From Actinidia chinensis (taxonomy: Eukaryota; Streptophyta; Magnoliopsida; Ericales; Actinidiaceae): 20,000 nucleotides of DNA. The notes under the pieces are model-generated. The model was not told the DNA's origin. It ran no database searches and was given only the letters and a program-made list of their open reading frames with translations. Below are positions 1 to 9,151 of the stretch, piece by piece. The stretch spans positions 5,001-25,000 of the forward strand of contig VIGQ01000649.1 of NCBI GenBank assembly GCA_009663005.1. Direction: 5' to 3'. A program made the translations under genes and the position numbers. Position 1 is the stretch's first letter. Each line of letters opens with the position of its first letter.

Positions 1-560
1 GTCCTCGATAATAACCTTCGGAATTCCAAATTGACAGATGATGTTTTTCCATATGAAATTTTTGGCGTTCTTCTTTGTGATCTTGGCAAGAGACTTGGCC
101 TTTATTCATTTTGTTAAATATTCTATGGCAACGCTAAGAAACTTCCTTTGCAATGGAGCTTGAGGCAGTGGTTCAAGTATATCGATTCCCCATTGGGCAA
201 AGCCCATGGACTACTCATTTGCACCATCTCGGTATGGGGGAGATGACTCACCAGAGCAAAACTCTAGAACTTAACACATTTTTCGGTGTATGAAGTGGCA
301 TCTCATTCTATCTGAGGCTAAAAATACCCTTAGCGAACAACTTTCTTGCCTAGTGATAGCACCCCTGAGTGGTTTTCGCATATGCCTTTATGAATCTATC
401 TGAGAACATATTCTGCTTCTTCAAGTCGGAGACACCTTCAGAGTGGTCTTGAGAAGGATCTCTTGTATAGAATTTCATGAAGAAGGCAGAATCTAACAGA
501 GATCGATACTAGATTCAGCGAGCTTGGAGTTTGTCTGATGGCAATGTTCCGTGCTAGAGG
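1..560 (-). pseudogene. Gypsy integrase remnant (N-terminal half)
   Basis: Integrase inserts retrotransposon cDNA into the genome. The frame reads through RRSF-SRPL, then EEAEYVLR and IHKGICENHSG (the H..H half of the zinc-binding HHCC domain, about 360-420). It continues with FAQWGIDILEPLPQAPLQRK, where the first catalytic Asp is encoded at 181-183. The final readable stretch is FGIPKVIIED, whose last Asp (1-3) is the expected second catalytic residue, so the window edge cuts the core domain. Stops interrupt it, for example where YxTKW is expected and TGA replaces the Trp codon near 110. The catalytic Glu, chromodomain if any, polypurine tract and 3' LTR are outside the window. Confidence 0.9.
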
Positions 561-879
561 TATGTAGTAATATCATCAATCCACGTCGGTCCTGCTTCTG
601 TTTGACATATGATTTTGGCAATCTTAATACTTGGGTTAGGCAAGAATTCTAGAGGTGTATTCCTGTCCGAGATAAAATCAAAAGCTGAGGCTAGGTTAGT
701 CAGGGTGTTAGCCTTCCTATTCTTTTTTGGAGAATTTGGCAAATTTTGAAGTCTCTGGTCTTTCTTGACAGGACCTTCACTTCTTCCAGGTAGGACACCA
801 TTCGATGATCTTTGGCGAGGTAATCTTCTTGTACTTAGCTTACCATAAGCTGAGAGTTACTAAAGGTGTCCAATGATTC

Positions 880-1690
880 AACCCCCAATTATGTTGCAGC
901 CCTAAGTCTGGCGAGGAAAGCTTCGTACTTTGCTTCGTTGTTTGTGGCTTTGAACCCTATCCGTATAACGTACTCTATTTGCTCGATATAAGGAGTTTAG
1001 AAGACAAGTCCCATACCCAGCCATGCTGATTGGATGAACCATCTACAAAAAGCTTCCATTTTGGGAGGTCATATTCATGGTCTTGTTTTTGTAGAGTTCC
1101 CACCTCGGGGGGAGTGACTTCATGTTCTAGAGTAAGTCGTGTGTAAACTCAACTATGAAATCGGTTAGTGCTTGGGCTTTGATCGTCATCCTTAGTTTAT
1201 ATTTAATCTAAAATTCACTGAACTCAATAGTTCATTTGAAAAGTCTTCTCGAGGTGTCAGATTATTGTAGTATCTGCTTCAAAAGCTGGTCTGTCAGCAC
1301 AACAATGGGATGAGCTTAAAAATACTATTTAAGCTTTCTAGCGGTGATTAGAAGGGCATAGGCGAGCTTCTCAATTTTCAAGTATCTAGTCTTAGTCCCA
1401 CGAGGACTTTGCTAACATAGTATACAAGTTTTTGAACTTTGTCTTCTTCTAGGATATGCACTGAACTTATGGCTGTTGGCGAGACAGAGAGATATAAGAT
1501 GAGTTCCTCGCCCATACTGGAAACTGTGAGTAAAGGTGGCGACCCAAGGTACTTTTTATGCTGCTAGAATGCCATCTTGGACTCTTTCATCCACTCAAAG
1601 GCTCTGTTTTTTTTCAAAATCTTGAAGAATGGCAGGCACTTGTCTGCTAACTTAAAGACGAATTTATTAAAAGCGGCTACTCACTTAGTT
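880..1690 (-). pseudogene. Gypsy RT connection and RNase H remnant
   Basis: RNase H degrades the RNA strand of the RNA/DNA hybrid during reverse transcription. The connection region is recognisable by ADKCLPFFKIL, FEWMKES, YLGSPPLL, LYLSVSPTAISSVHI and VQKLVYYVSKVL. A shifted frame then gives LVVLTDQ-like and SGRL-like pieces, followed by WKLFVDGSSNQHG, whose catalytic Asp is at 1041-1043. Next comes IEQIEYVIRIGFKATNNEAKYEAFLARL (given only as landmarks: IEYVIR, GFKATNNEA, KYEAFLARL), the typical RNase H helix region. Several stops and at least two frame changes make it non-functional. The stretch from 560 to 880 is the RNase H to integrase linker, where the frame is readable (LEEVKVLSRKT, FDFISDRNTP) but has no catalytic motif. 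Confidence 0.88.
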
Positions 1691-2672
1691 AACTATTATA
1701 CCTCATGTACATTCTTGGGCAAGCTCATAGCTAACAAAGCCTGAATTTGGTCTGCGTTGGCCTCTATTCCACGCTTAGTCACAAGGAAGTCAAGGAATTT
1801 ACCCGAGGATACTCCAAAGATGCATTTGGACAGATTTAGCGTCGTCTTGTGTTTCCACAGGATGTCAAATGCTTTTTGTAGGTGGGCAATGTGATTTGCA
1901 GCCTCTAGGCTCTTGACGAGCATGTCATTTATGTAAACTTCCATTGTCTTCCCTATCATATCCTTGAACATCTTATTTATCAATCTCTAGTATGTCATCG
2001 TGGCATTCTTCAATCTAAAAGGCATGACTTTGTAGCAATATAACCCTCTTTCCATGATGAAAAAAGTTTTCTCCATGTCGGGTGGATACAACTTGATCTG
2101 GTGATATCCCGAAAAGGCATCCATAAAGCTAAGAAGCTCATGCTTAGAGGTAGCATCGACAATTAGATCAATTTTGGATAGTAGAAAACTGTCTTTTGGG
2201 CAAGCTTTGTTGAGATTAGTAAAGTCAACACATACTCTCTATTTTTTTCCTTTTTGGGGATAACAACTACGTTGGCGAGCCAATCCGGATAGTAAGATTC
2301 CTTGATAACATTGGCTTTAATAATCTTGACCGCTTCTTCTTCTATGACCTTCAGGCGTTCTAAGGCGAACTTTCTTCTTTTCTAGCAGACTAAGGAATGA
2401 TCTGGATTGGTAAGTAGCTTGTGCACGACAACTTGAGGATCTATCCCTGGGACATTGCCTTGTGACCAAGCAAACACATCATAATTTTTCTTCAAAAATT
2501 CTACTAGCGCACTCCGTAACTTGTCGGTTACCTCGGTCCCGATCATAACATGGCGATTTGGATAGTCGAGATGTATGGATATTGAAGCAACTTCTTTTAA
2601 AAGCTTAGTGTTTTCTATTTCTCTAGGATCAACAAAGGTAATTTCTTTTACCTTATCCCTTAATGCCTCCAT
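1691..2672 (-). pseudogene. Gypsy reverse transcriptase remnant with YIND active site
   Basis: The N-terminal part reads HVMIGTEV, LRSALVEFLKKNYDVFAW and GNVPGIDPQVVVHKL (around 2382-2580). It is followed after a stop by RKFALERLKVIEEEAVKI and YPDWLANVVVIPKK. A frame change leads to LSFMDAFSGYHQIKLYPPD, KTFFIMERGLYCYKVMPF and then MINKMFKDMIGKTMEVYINDMLVKS. The active-site box expected as YxDD reads YIND: the first Asp codon is AAT (1927-1929 on the plus strand reads att). That loss plus stops and frameshifts means no active enzyme. Downstream ANHIAHLQKAFDIL and GVSSGKFLDFLV are ordinary for gypsy RT. Confidence 0.95.
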
Positions 2673-2729
2673 CTCGGCATCATCAATTTGTAATTCTATT
2701 TACCACTAGCTACGAAGAAGATTCGGCCC

Positions 2730-3250
2730 TTATGGTAAGATAAAGCATTGCTTGGCCACTTTATAGTCGCACCTCACCTTGCCTATCCCTATTGAAGTGG
2801 GAAACTTCATCATCAGGTGATAAGTTAAAGTGATGACTTTGACTTTGCCCAGTGTTGGTTGACCTAAGATTGCATTATAGGGTGAATGGCAATCCACTAT
2901 AATGAAATCCTGCCATACAGTGGTCTGGATAGGCTCAGTCCTTAGGGTCACAGGGAACATGATCCACCTAATTGGGTGAGTTATGTTCCCACCAAATTCA
3001 ACCAATAGGGTATGAAAAGGATAGAGCTTATCTCGCCTAATCTTCATTTTATTGAATGCCGAGGTGAACAAGATATTCGCAAAACTTATGTTGTCTATCA
3101 AGATTCTTTATACGTTGAAATTGCCGATGATGGCTGAGATGACTAGGGCATCGTCATAGGGAAGATGCAAGCCTCTCAAGTCGTCATTGGTGAATGTGAT
3201 AGGCTTGTGAGCCACGGATAATGGCAATGAGAGGTTGTAAACTACCTCTT
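2730..3250 (-). pseudogene. Gypsy aspartic protease remnant
   Basis: Retropepsin-like protease that would cleave the Gag-Pol polyprotein. The upstream motif [18 protein letters not shown] is followed by a TAA stop where Lys is usual, then [14 protein letters not shown]. The catalytic Asp is kept (3092-3094), but the expected D-x-G-S-S core reads DNISF, so the active-site Gly is lost. Further recognisable segments are [37 protein letters not shown] and [15 protein letters not shown], the ordered landmarks of Tat-type gypsy protease. The open segment is 2730-3101. It lies between Gag and RT as expected. Confidence 0.85.
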
Positions 3251-3289
3251 CTACTCGTATGCTAGCTTCTCTGACATGTCTCTTCTAGA

Positions 3290-4887
3290 ATGAGCTCGAA
3301 CATTCTCTTAATCCAAAGCCTCCACAGATCACTTGAATATCTCCTGCCATAGGTCTGTTGTAGCCATATCTTCTTTCAAGATATTTAGGGCATAGGCTGA
3401 TTAACAACATATTTTTTGAGATATCCCCTCTTGATTAGGTCAGCTATCTGCTCCTTCAGCTGGAAGCAGTCCTTGGTGTTGTGCCCATGATCTCGATGGA
3501 ATTCACAATACTTGTTCTTGTTTCTCGTACGGGGGTCAATCTTGATCTTCTCAAGCCACTTTATAAATTCTTCGTATTTAATCTCCGCGAGTGCCTGGGC
3601 TATAAGAGTATTGAGAAGAGGTAGTACTAGGTTGGGTAAGCGAGGTAGAGTGCTTGGACGTTGGTCATTGATCTTCCACCTAACATCTCGATCTGACTGG
3701 TTTTTTATTTCGCCTCGGTATTTAGCTCACCTGGAATCCAGCTCCTTTCTTTTGTGATCTTCCCTTCCTCATCTTTTTTGTTTGGCCTTGGCCAATTCTT
3801 CTGCAGCGATATATTTGTTGGCTTTGCTCTGGAATGCCTACTGGGTGTCTTGAACATTTTTGGAAAGAGAGTCAAATAACAAACCAGGGCGTAGTCCTTC
3901 TATCATCGCCATAGCCATTACCTTGTCACTAGTGCCTTCCACCTCTAGTACAACCTAATTGAACCTCTTGACGTAGTCTTTCAAGATCTCCCCCTTTTTT
4001 GGTTAACTATAAACAGGTGTGATGCATTCTTTTGCCTGATTCGGTACCTTATGAAATTGGCGACAAAAAGCCTACTCAGGTTGCCAAATGAGTCGATGGT
4101 CCCATGAGACAACTTTCTAAACCTAGTTATTGCCAAGCCCTTCAAGGTTACCAAAAAACTTTGCACATTACCTCGTCTGAATATCCCTGTAGTGTTATCA
4201 GGTTCCTATATGAAAGGTGGTCCATCAGATTGGTTTTCCCTTCATATGTCTCGAGCTGGGACAGTAACTTGAATTAGACGAAACTCTTGCCCTCATTTTT
4301 CTCTTTGTGAATGGAGGTTTTGTTTGTCGTACTAAGGCGTCCGTCAGTAATCAGTGCATTAGCACCTATGTTGATGGCGTTGATCTTTGCATCTAGGTCC
4401 CTGATCTTTTAAGTAGTGGACTCCTCTCAACGCTTGGGTGCCTAGTCATTACGGCGAGGTGACCGTCTTTTTCTTTTAATCTCCTCGCCCCTTACTCCGC
4501 GAGTTCGGCTGGATGACTTGGATTCCAATGAAATAGGGCTCTTCTCTTACCTAGATTGTACGCTCGGTGATCAGGGTGGAAATTTTGGGCTCTACTAGTG
4601 CTTTGACGACTTTGGGATTCACAGTCGCTTGATCGGTGAGAACTACAAGACCGTTCAACTTTAGGTGGGATGGGTGCTGCTGAAGGTGGTAGATTGTTTA
4701 TGGCAAGGTGTTGTATCAAGCAGGTGTTATTCTCATTCATGATCCTGATCTGCTCAGCGATCCCATGCATTTCATGGTGGAGACCCTCAAGATCTGGAGC
4801 TTGGTTATTGCCTACCATCGTATGAACTCCGTTATTAAAAGGGCTACTGGCACTTGGTCTAGGTATTAAATGGTTGCACAAATGCAT
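3290..4887 (-). pseudogene. Gypsy Gag remnant with nucleocapsid knuckle
   Basis: Gag forms the virus-like particle and binds element RNA. The first open stretch (4492-4887) begins shortly after the primer-binding site. It carries a polar, Pro/Ser-rich N-terminus with a short helical piece ([19 protein letters not shown]). After frameshifts the capsid region is readable as [26 protein letters not shown], given in two parts: [11 protein letters not shown] and [13 protein letters not shown]. It continues with [14 protein letters not shown] and [12 protein letters not shown], then [12 protein letters not shown]. The C-terminus has the zinc-knuckle-like [14 protein letters not shown] (3466-3507) and [12 protein letters not shown]. 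Many stops are present. Confidence 0.88.
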
Positions 4888-4906
4888 GGAAAGTTAAGAA
4901 CTGTGG

Positions 4907-4924
4907 TTCCCACAAACGGTGCCA
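4907..4924 (-). other. Primer-binding site of the gypsy element
   Basis: On the minus strand the sequence TGGCACCGTTTGTGGGAA starts six bases downstream of the LTR end. It begins with TGG, the complement of a tRNA 3' CCA, and resembles the TGGCGCCGT... sites of plant Tat/Athila elements. I did not identify the tRNA. A five- or six-base spacer (CAGTT) separates it from the LTR. Confidence 0.7.
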
Positions 4925-4930
4925 AACTGT

Positions 4931-5516
4931 TGTGGTAGAAATTTTGGGGACGAGCAACCAACAGTCAGAATTGCTTGTGATCTTGGTACCAGACCTTGGC
5001 TGGATATGAGCAACATGCACAAGCAAAGGAACAAATGTTACCGTCCAGGGTGAGGCCACTCAAACCTCTTCCAGCGTGGGAATCAGACCAAGGCAAAGGT
5101 AAGCTAGGCAAAGCTAAAATGCCATAGCTCTCGGAATAAATAAGGGTTTTGGCATACTTTTGAATGGTGGGAGAGCGGCATTTTTATAGTTGGAGAAGGG
5201 AGAGCCGTGTAAGGAAAGTACAGCGTGATCCTCGGATGGCCAAGTATGGAAGGAGATCCTGCTAATATCAGAGTAACTATAGGAGACTGCCATATGGAGA
5301 ACAAACTGCAATTATAGGCGACGTGATGGAGAAGGAGTCTTACGGAGCTAGACTTTTCGTAGCGGAATCCTTGGACAAGTGATGATCAATTTTGCTCTTT
5401 GGTGAGCTAGACGAAGGCGAGCTTCTGAGTTTCATCTCTATGATGGGGGCGAGGTGGAGAATGAGAACAACAGTACAGTGGCGAGGTGAACATCTAGATA
5501 ATTTTATCCCTCATCA
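4931..5516 (-). repeat. 5' LTR of the gypsy element, lacking distal U3
   Basis: The LTR end next to the primer-binding site reads TGTGGTAGAAAT on the plus strand (ACA on the element strand). The sequence is collinear with the LTR at 11489-12538: both share GAGCAACCAA.AGTCAGAA, GGAGAGCCGTG.AAGGA and GCCAAGTATGGAAGGAGA in the same order. Similarity ends near 5514 at TTTTATCCCTCAT, matching about 12172 of the other copy. So roughly 370 bp of distal U3 is missing where the AT-rich repeat starts. Small reading frames here are chance. Confidence 0.85.
5181..5188 (-). promoter_or_regulatory. TATA box of the gypsy LTR
   Basis: On the minus strand, TATAAAAA occurs at the same alignment position as TATAAAAGG (11729-11737) in the related LTR. 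The conserved place in two diverged copies supports a core promoter marking the U3/R boundary. Confidence 0.6.
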
Positions 5517-6676
5517 CCCTTCATATTCATTTAGGAGGATTATTTCATTTTTGGAGAGAAGAGGATACTTATTAGAAAAATTAATATCATTCGTCAGGAT
5601 GTGTCGAAAAATACAATATTTTTGTTACTTGACGTCTTTCCTTTATTTTTAGTAAAGAAGTGCATGAAATTAAACTAAATAGAAGAAAACATCACCAAAA
5701 AAAGTACTTGAACTGTGTGTAAATTTAGGGAAAGCTATGGTTACACATATAATAAAAAATGTGAATTGTATATCAAAGTTATTTATGTTTATGATTCATG
5801 TTACGAATATTTTTAGTTTTTGTTATGTACTCTATTGGCTATATTATGACTTTTATAATTTTTGTTCTATATTAATTTGGTATGATTACATATTGTTGTG
5901 TATTTTTGTTATGCATTATTTGATTGTATTACGCATTTTTTTATTCGCGTTATGTATTTTTTTGGTTATTTATTTTTTAAGTACGTTGTTATATATTTTA
6001 TTGTATGGATATGATTTTTGAGATCATAGTTATACATTTTTGTGGTCATTTTATTAACTACATTTGTTATGCATTAATGTGGTTTAGTTACACGCTTTTA
6101 TGGTTTGGTTATGCATGTTCTGATTGTGTGATGTTTTTTGTGATTCGAGTTATGCATATTTTAGATATTTATATTTTTGTGTTTTTTTTAATAATTTGTT
6201 TTGTCTTAATATTGCATTTTTGTGGTTATGTTACCCTTTTTGTAGTCTAGTTATGTATTTTTTTGGTTATTTATTTTTTAAGTTACTTTTTATATATTTT
6301 ATTGTATGGATATGATTTTTGAGATCATAGTTATACATTTTTGTGGTCATTTTTAATTAACTACATTTGTTATGCATTAATGTGGTTTAGTTACACGCTT
6401 TTATGGTTTGGTTATGCATGTTCTGATTGTGTGTGTTTTTTTGTGATTCGAGTTATGCATATTTTAGATATTTATATTTTTTGTGTTTTTTTTAATAATT
6501 TGTTTTTGTCTTAATATGCATTTTTGTGGTTATGTTACCCTTTTTGTAGTCATAGTTATGTATTTTTTTGGTTAATACTATTTTCAAGCGTCGTTATATT
6601 TTTTGTAATTATTTTATGATTCGTCTGATTAGTGCATGTATTTTTGTGGTTAAATAATATGCATACGTAATGTAAA
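5517..6676 (+). repeat. AT-rich dispersed repeat, copy 1
   Basis: This begins at CCCTTCATATTCATTTAGGA and shares that start with position 7314. It shares GTTACTTGACGTCTTTCCT, CATCACC.AAAAAAGTACTTGAACT and GTGTAAATTTAGG in order. Its end (ATGCATACGTAATGTAAA) matches the end of copy 2 near 9532 (ATACATACGTAACATAAA). The 3' two thirds is a degenerate array of units like GTTATGCATTTTTGTGGTT about 20-25 bases apart. Open frames inside (for example 5737-6315) encode only F/Y/I/L/W-rich peptides dictated by the T-rich repeat. No terminal inverted repeat or coding domain is visible, so the family is unclassified. It replaces the distal U3 of the gypsy LTR. Confidence 0.8.
5950..6555 (+). repeat. Tandem duplication of a ~300-bp unit
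   Basis: Unit 1 is 5950-6250 and unit 2 is 6251-6555, both starting TTATGTATTTTTTTGGTTAT. A partial third start is at 6556. The units differ by only a few single-base changes and small indels, far fewer than separate copy 1 from copy 2. Copy 2 has a single unit. Confidence 0.88.
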
Positions 6677-7313
6677 GAGATAAAATACCAAGTATCAGCT
6701 CTGGCCGAGGTATGGCAAGCACCGCCACTGGTTGTAGCTCTATAGCAAGCACAGTAGGGTCCTTTGCGCCGAAGCTCGATCGAGGCACAACGATTGGCGG
6801 GGATCGCAATGCCACATTAGGGGCAAAGGGTGACTTGCGCGGTAAAGTCTCCTATGACTCCCCATGCTTAGATCAAGACGTCAGCAACATGATACTAGCT
6901 ATCAACTATGCCTCAGGAACATTACTAGGTCAGTCGCTTACTCATTGACACAACAACCAGCGTGTCCAGGTACGCATCGAACTGCGCTATAAAAGACCAT
7001 ACCCCTTTGTCTCTCAATGTATGCAATTTCTGTTAGTGGTTTCTATTTTTTTTAATTGCACTATTTTTTTCTTTATTATGATGAAAATTCCTATTTTTAT
7101 TTAAGTAAAATCACTCTAATGAGGACAAAAAAAATAAAGTACAATTAGAGCGAAATAGAATTTAAAGATCACTAAGTATTTTCTTTTCTCAAATTTTGTA
7201 TATTGTATAATATCAAATCATACATAAAATAAAAGCATATGTTAATAGACTTTAAGTTAACACTACTTGTAATTTTTAAAGTTACTAAAAGATAGTGTTT
7301 TCTAGTATTAATT
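6677..7313. other. GC-richer island and AT-rich spacer between the two repeat copies
   Basis: Positions 6690-7030 are clearly richer in G+C than the flanks and end with GCGCTATAAAAGACC followed by a pyrimidine-rich stretch, an arrangement seen around the U3/R boundary of plant LTRs. It does not align by eye to the gypsy or copia LTRs of this window. The 78-codon frame at 6712-6948 has no domain I recognise and is probably chance. From 7030 to 7313 the sequence is AT-rich, with a weak inverted repeat near 7259-7302 (AACACTA... and its complement ...TAGTGTT). Confidence 0.4.
6988..6995 (+). promoter_or_regulatory. TATA-like box
   Basis: TATAAAAG lies in a GC-rich setting with a C/T-rich tract (CCCCTTTGTCTCTC) about 12 bases downstream, so it resembles a core promoter. 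No gene follows; it may belong to an LTR fragment. Confidence 0.35.
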
Positions 7314-7778
7314 CCCTTCATATTCATTTAGGAGAGTTATTTCGTTTTTGGAGATGGGATGAATAGGTTCACAAGAAGAGGATACATTTTTGTTACGTAA
7401 TCCGTTGGAATGTGTCAGAAAATACAACATTTTTGTTACTTGACGTCTTTCCTCTAAAGAAGTGCATAGAATTAAAATAAATGGAAGGAAACATCACCCA
7501 AAAAAGGTACTTGAACTATGTGTAAATTTAGGAAAAAGGTATGACACATATATAGTAAAAATGTGTGGATTCTATCAAAGTTATTTACGTTTATAATTCA
7601 TGTTACGTATATTTGTGGTTTTTGTTCTGTACTCTATTAGCTATATTACGACTTTTAAAATATTTATCATGCATTAATCTGGTATGATTACATATTGTTG
7701 TGATTATGATATGCATTATTTAGTTGTGTGACGCATTGTTTTATTCGGATTATGCATTTTTTTGTTCTTTATTTTTCT

Positions 7779-7783
7779 AGTAT
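7779..7783 (+). repeat. Left target-site duplication AGTAT
   Basis: AGTAT directly precedes TGTTGCCC and is repeated at 9147-9151 directly after GGGCTAACA. This marks the insertion site of the solo-LTR-like element. Confidence 0.85.
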
Positions 7784-8379
7784 TGTTGCCCAGATAATCA
7801 CCCCTAAGGGTGGTGAATAGGGTTTGTTGGCAAACTTTCTCTTTTACTAAAAATTATACTGAATTAGATTTTAGATGATTTAAGAAGCATTATAATGCCA
7901 GAATATAAATGACACATATAAAAGATAGGAGGGAAGATTCAAACTCGGGCATTTAATAGTGTTTCGGTCACCTGACCTACGTCCCACTCCCAAGCACACC
8001 ACTTGAATTTCAATCCACTACTCCACACTCCTTACGGGTGGGTTGGGGGGGATTTCAAACCTTTACACTCACGAGCACACCCCTCGTCTCACAATGTGAA
8101 AATTCCCCTTCACCCTCACAAGGGTCACACCAACCTCAGAGTCACCCAACCCTCGTGATACAATCAACTGTTGATCGGATTTAAAATTTCTCCTTCATAA
8201 TAACAATTTTCCTTTTTGGAAGAAGGATATACAAATTAAGCTTTTACATGATAATCTCTCACTAGAACTCTTGTATTAATCAAACTTGAAAGGGCTCAAG
8301 AAAATTGAAGGAAGTAATGCTCTGATCTAATCTTATTTTGTCTCACTTCATTGTATTGTGAAATGAAGCTAAGGATATG

Positions 8380-8388
8380 TATTTATAG
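8380..8388 (+). promoter_or_regulatory. TATA-like box of the solo LTR
   Basis: TATTTATAG followed by GCCTTAG lies about 600 bp into the 1,363-bp element. The position fits a long U3 and would set plus-strand transcription. Confidence 0.5.
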
Positions 8389-8479
8389 GCCTTAGCATAA
8401 TATAACCGTTGGAGGGAATTTGAAATTTGCTAGTCAATTTTTAAATTTAAAAATCACATTTTCACGTCAGAACTTGGGG

Positions 8480-8740
8480 TTCTATCCAAATTTCAAAAGT
8501 TGCAACTACATTTCAAGTTAAGAAATTCTTTTTACCAATTTTTTCAAAGTTGCAACCACATTTCAAAGTCAGAATTGTTTGCTATTCAATTTTCAAAGTC
8601 GAAATTAATTTTACCAATTTCAAACTTGGAATCAATTTTCAAAGTCAGAAATGTTGCTACATATTTTTCATTTTGGAATCAATTTTCAAAGTCAGAATTG
8701 TTGGCTAGCATCTTTTTTTAAATTTGGAATCAATTTGGGG
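8480..8740 (+). repeat. Short repeat array inside the solo LTR
   Basis: Variants of TTTCAAAGTCAGAATTGTTG recur within 8480-8740, and GGAATCAATTTTCAAAGTCAG occurs twice about 48 bases apart (near 8627 and 8675). This explains the 73-codon frame at 8500-8721, whose peptide repeats FKVRN/SKSELL-like motifs and is not a gene. Confidence 0.7.
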
Positions 8741-9146
8741 TCAAAATCAAAAATTATTATTAGGCCCATTTTTTTAAAATTGTAAATTACATTTTTCAAA
8801 GATAAGAATTTTGCTAGCACATTTTTGAAGAACTTTAAATTTATGCATTTTTGTATTCTTAAAATGCATGAAGGATATTAAGGTCATTTTAGAGCCTCAG
8901 AATTTAACCATACAATAGCTTTTACAAAAATCCCCTAATGAAGTTCTTCATTCTTGAGATCTCAGTGGCTTGAATTGCTTCTTACTTTGCAGTCTAAATA
9001 TCTTCGATTATTTTTGCCCTTGGAATATGTGCTTGATGTTTTCCTTGCAACTATCATACTTGAAATTAAATACATTAGAGTAAATCGATAGAATTTGTTA
9101 TCATCAAATATTGCAACATAATCGGATTAACGCCATAGGGCTAACA

Positions 9147-9151
9147 AGTAT
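9147..9151 (+). repeat. Right target-site duplication AGTAT
   Basis: AGTAT directly follows the element end and matches 7779-7783 exactly. The interrupted AT-rich repeat resumes across it. Confidence 0.85.

Larger units (their letters stand above)
1..5516 (-). mobile_element. Degenerate Ty3/gypsy retrotransposon (Tat/Retand-like), truncated at the window edge
   Basis: Read on the minus strand, the order is LTR, primer-binding site, Gag, protease, RT, RNase H, integrase, which is the Ty3/gypsy order. Integrase after RNase H excludes copia. The Gag zinc-knuckle region ([14 protein letters not shown]), the RT N-terminal motif DVFAWSQGNVPGIDP and the RNase H motif WKLFVDGSSNQHG are typical of plant Tat-lineage elements; the lineage call is from memory of these motifs. 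All domains are broken by stops and frameshifts. The distal U3 of the 5' LTR is missing where the AT-rich repeat begins. The 3' end and 3' LTR lie beyond position 1. Confidence 0.93.
7784..9146 (+). mobile_element. Solo-LTR-like element with perfect 5-bp duplication
   Basis: The block starts TGTTGCCC and ends GGGCTAACA, giving the TG...CA ends and short inverted termini of an LTR. It is flanked on both sides by AGTAT (7779-7783 and 9147-9151), a perfect 5-bp target-site duplication inside the AT-rich repeat. No gag or pol, primer site or internal region exists, so it is best read as a solo LTR of a long-LTR retrotransposon. The conserved-looking start CACCCCTAAGGGTGGTGAATAGGG and end TTTGTTATCATCAAA recall some plant copia LTRs, but I cannot assign a family. 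A TATA box at 8380-8388 suggests plus orientation. A non-autonomous element is the alternative. Confidence 0.85.

Noticed and set aside
3512..3757. 81-codon plus-strand frame
   Set aside because: Antisense to the gypsy Gag C-terminal region with its zinc-knuckle-like motif; no independent support.
5737..6315. Overlapping small frames encoding very hydrophobic F/Y/I/L-rich peptides, superficially membrane proteins
   Set aside because: They lie in the T-rich tandem repeat, change frame with the repeat unit and are duplicated with it; composition alone explains them.
6712..6948. 78-codon plus-strand frame in the GC-richer island
   Set aside because: No recognisable domain, low-complexity Ser/Thr/Gly content, and upstream of the TATA-like box rather than downstream.
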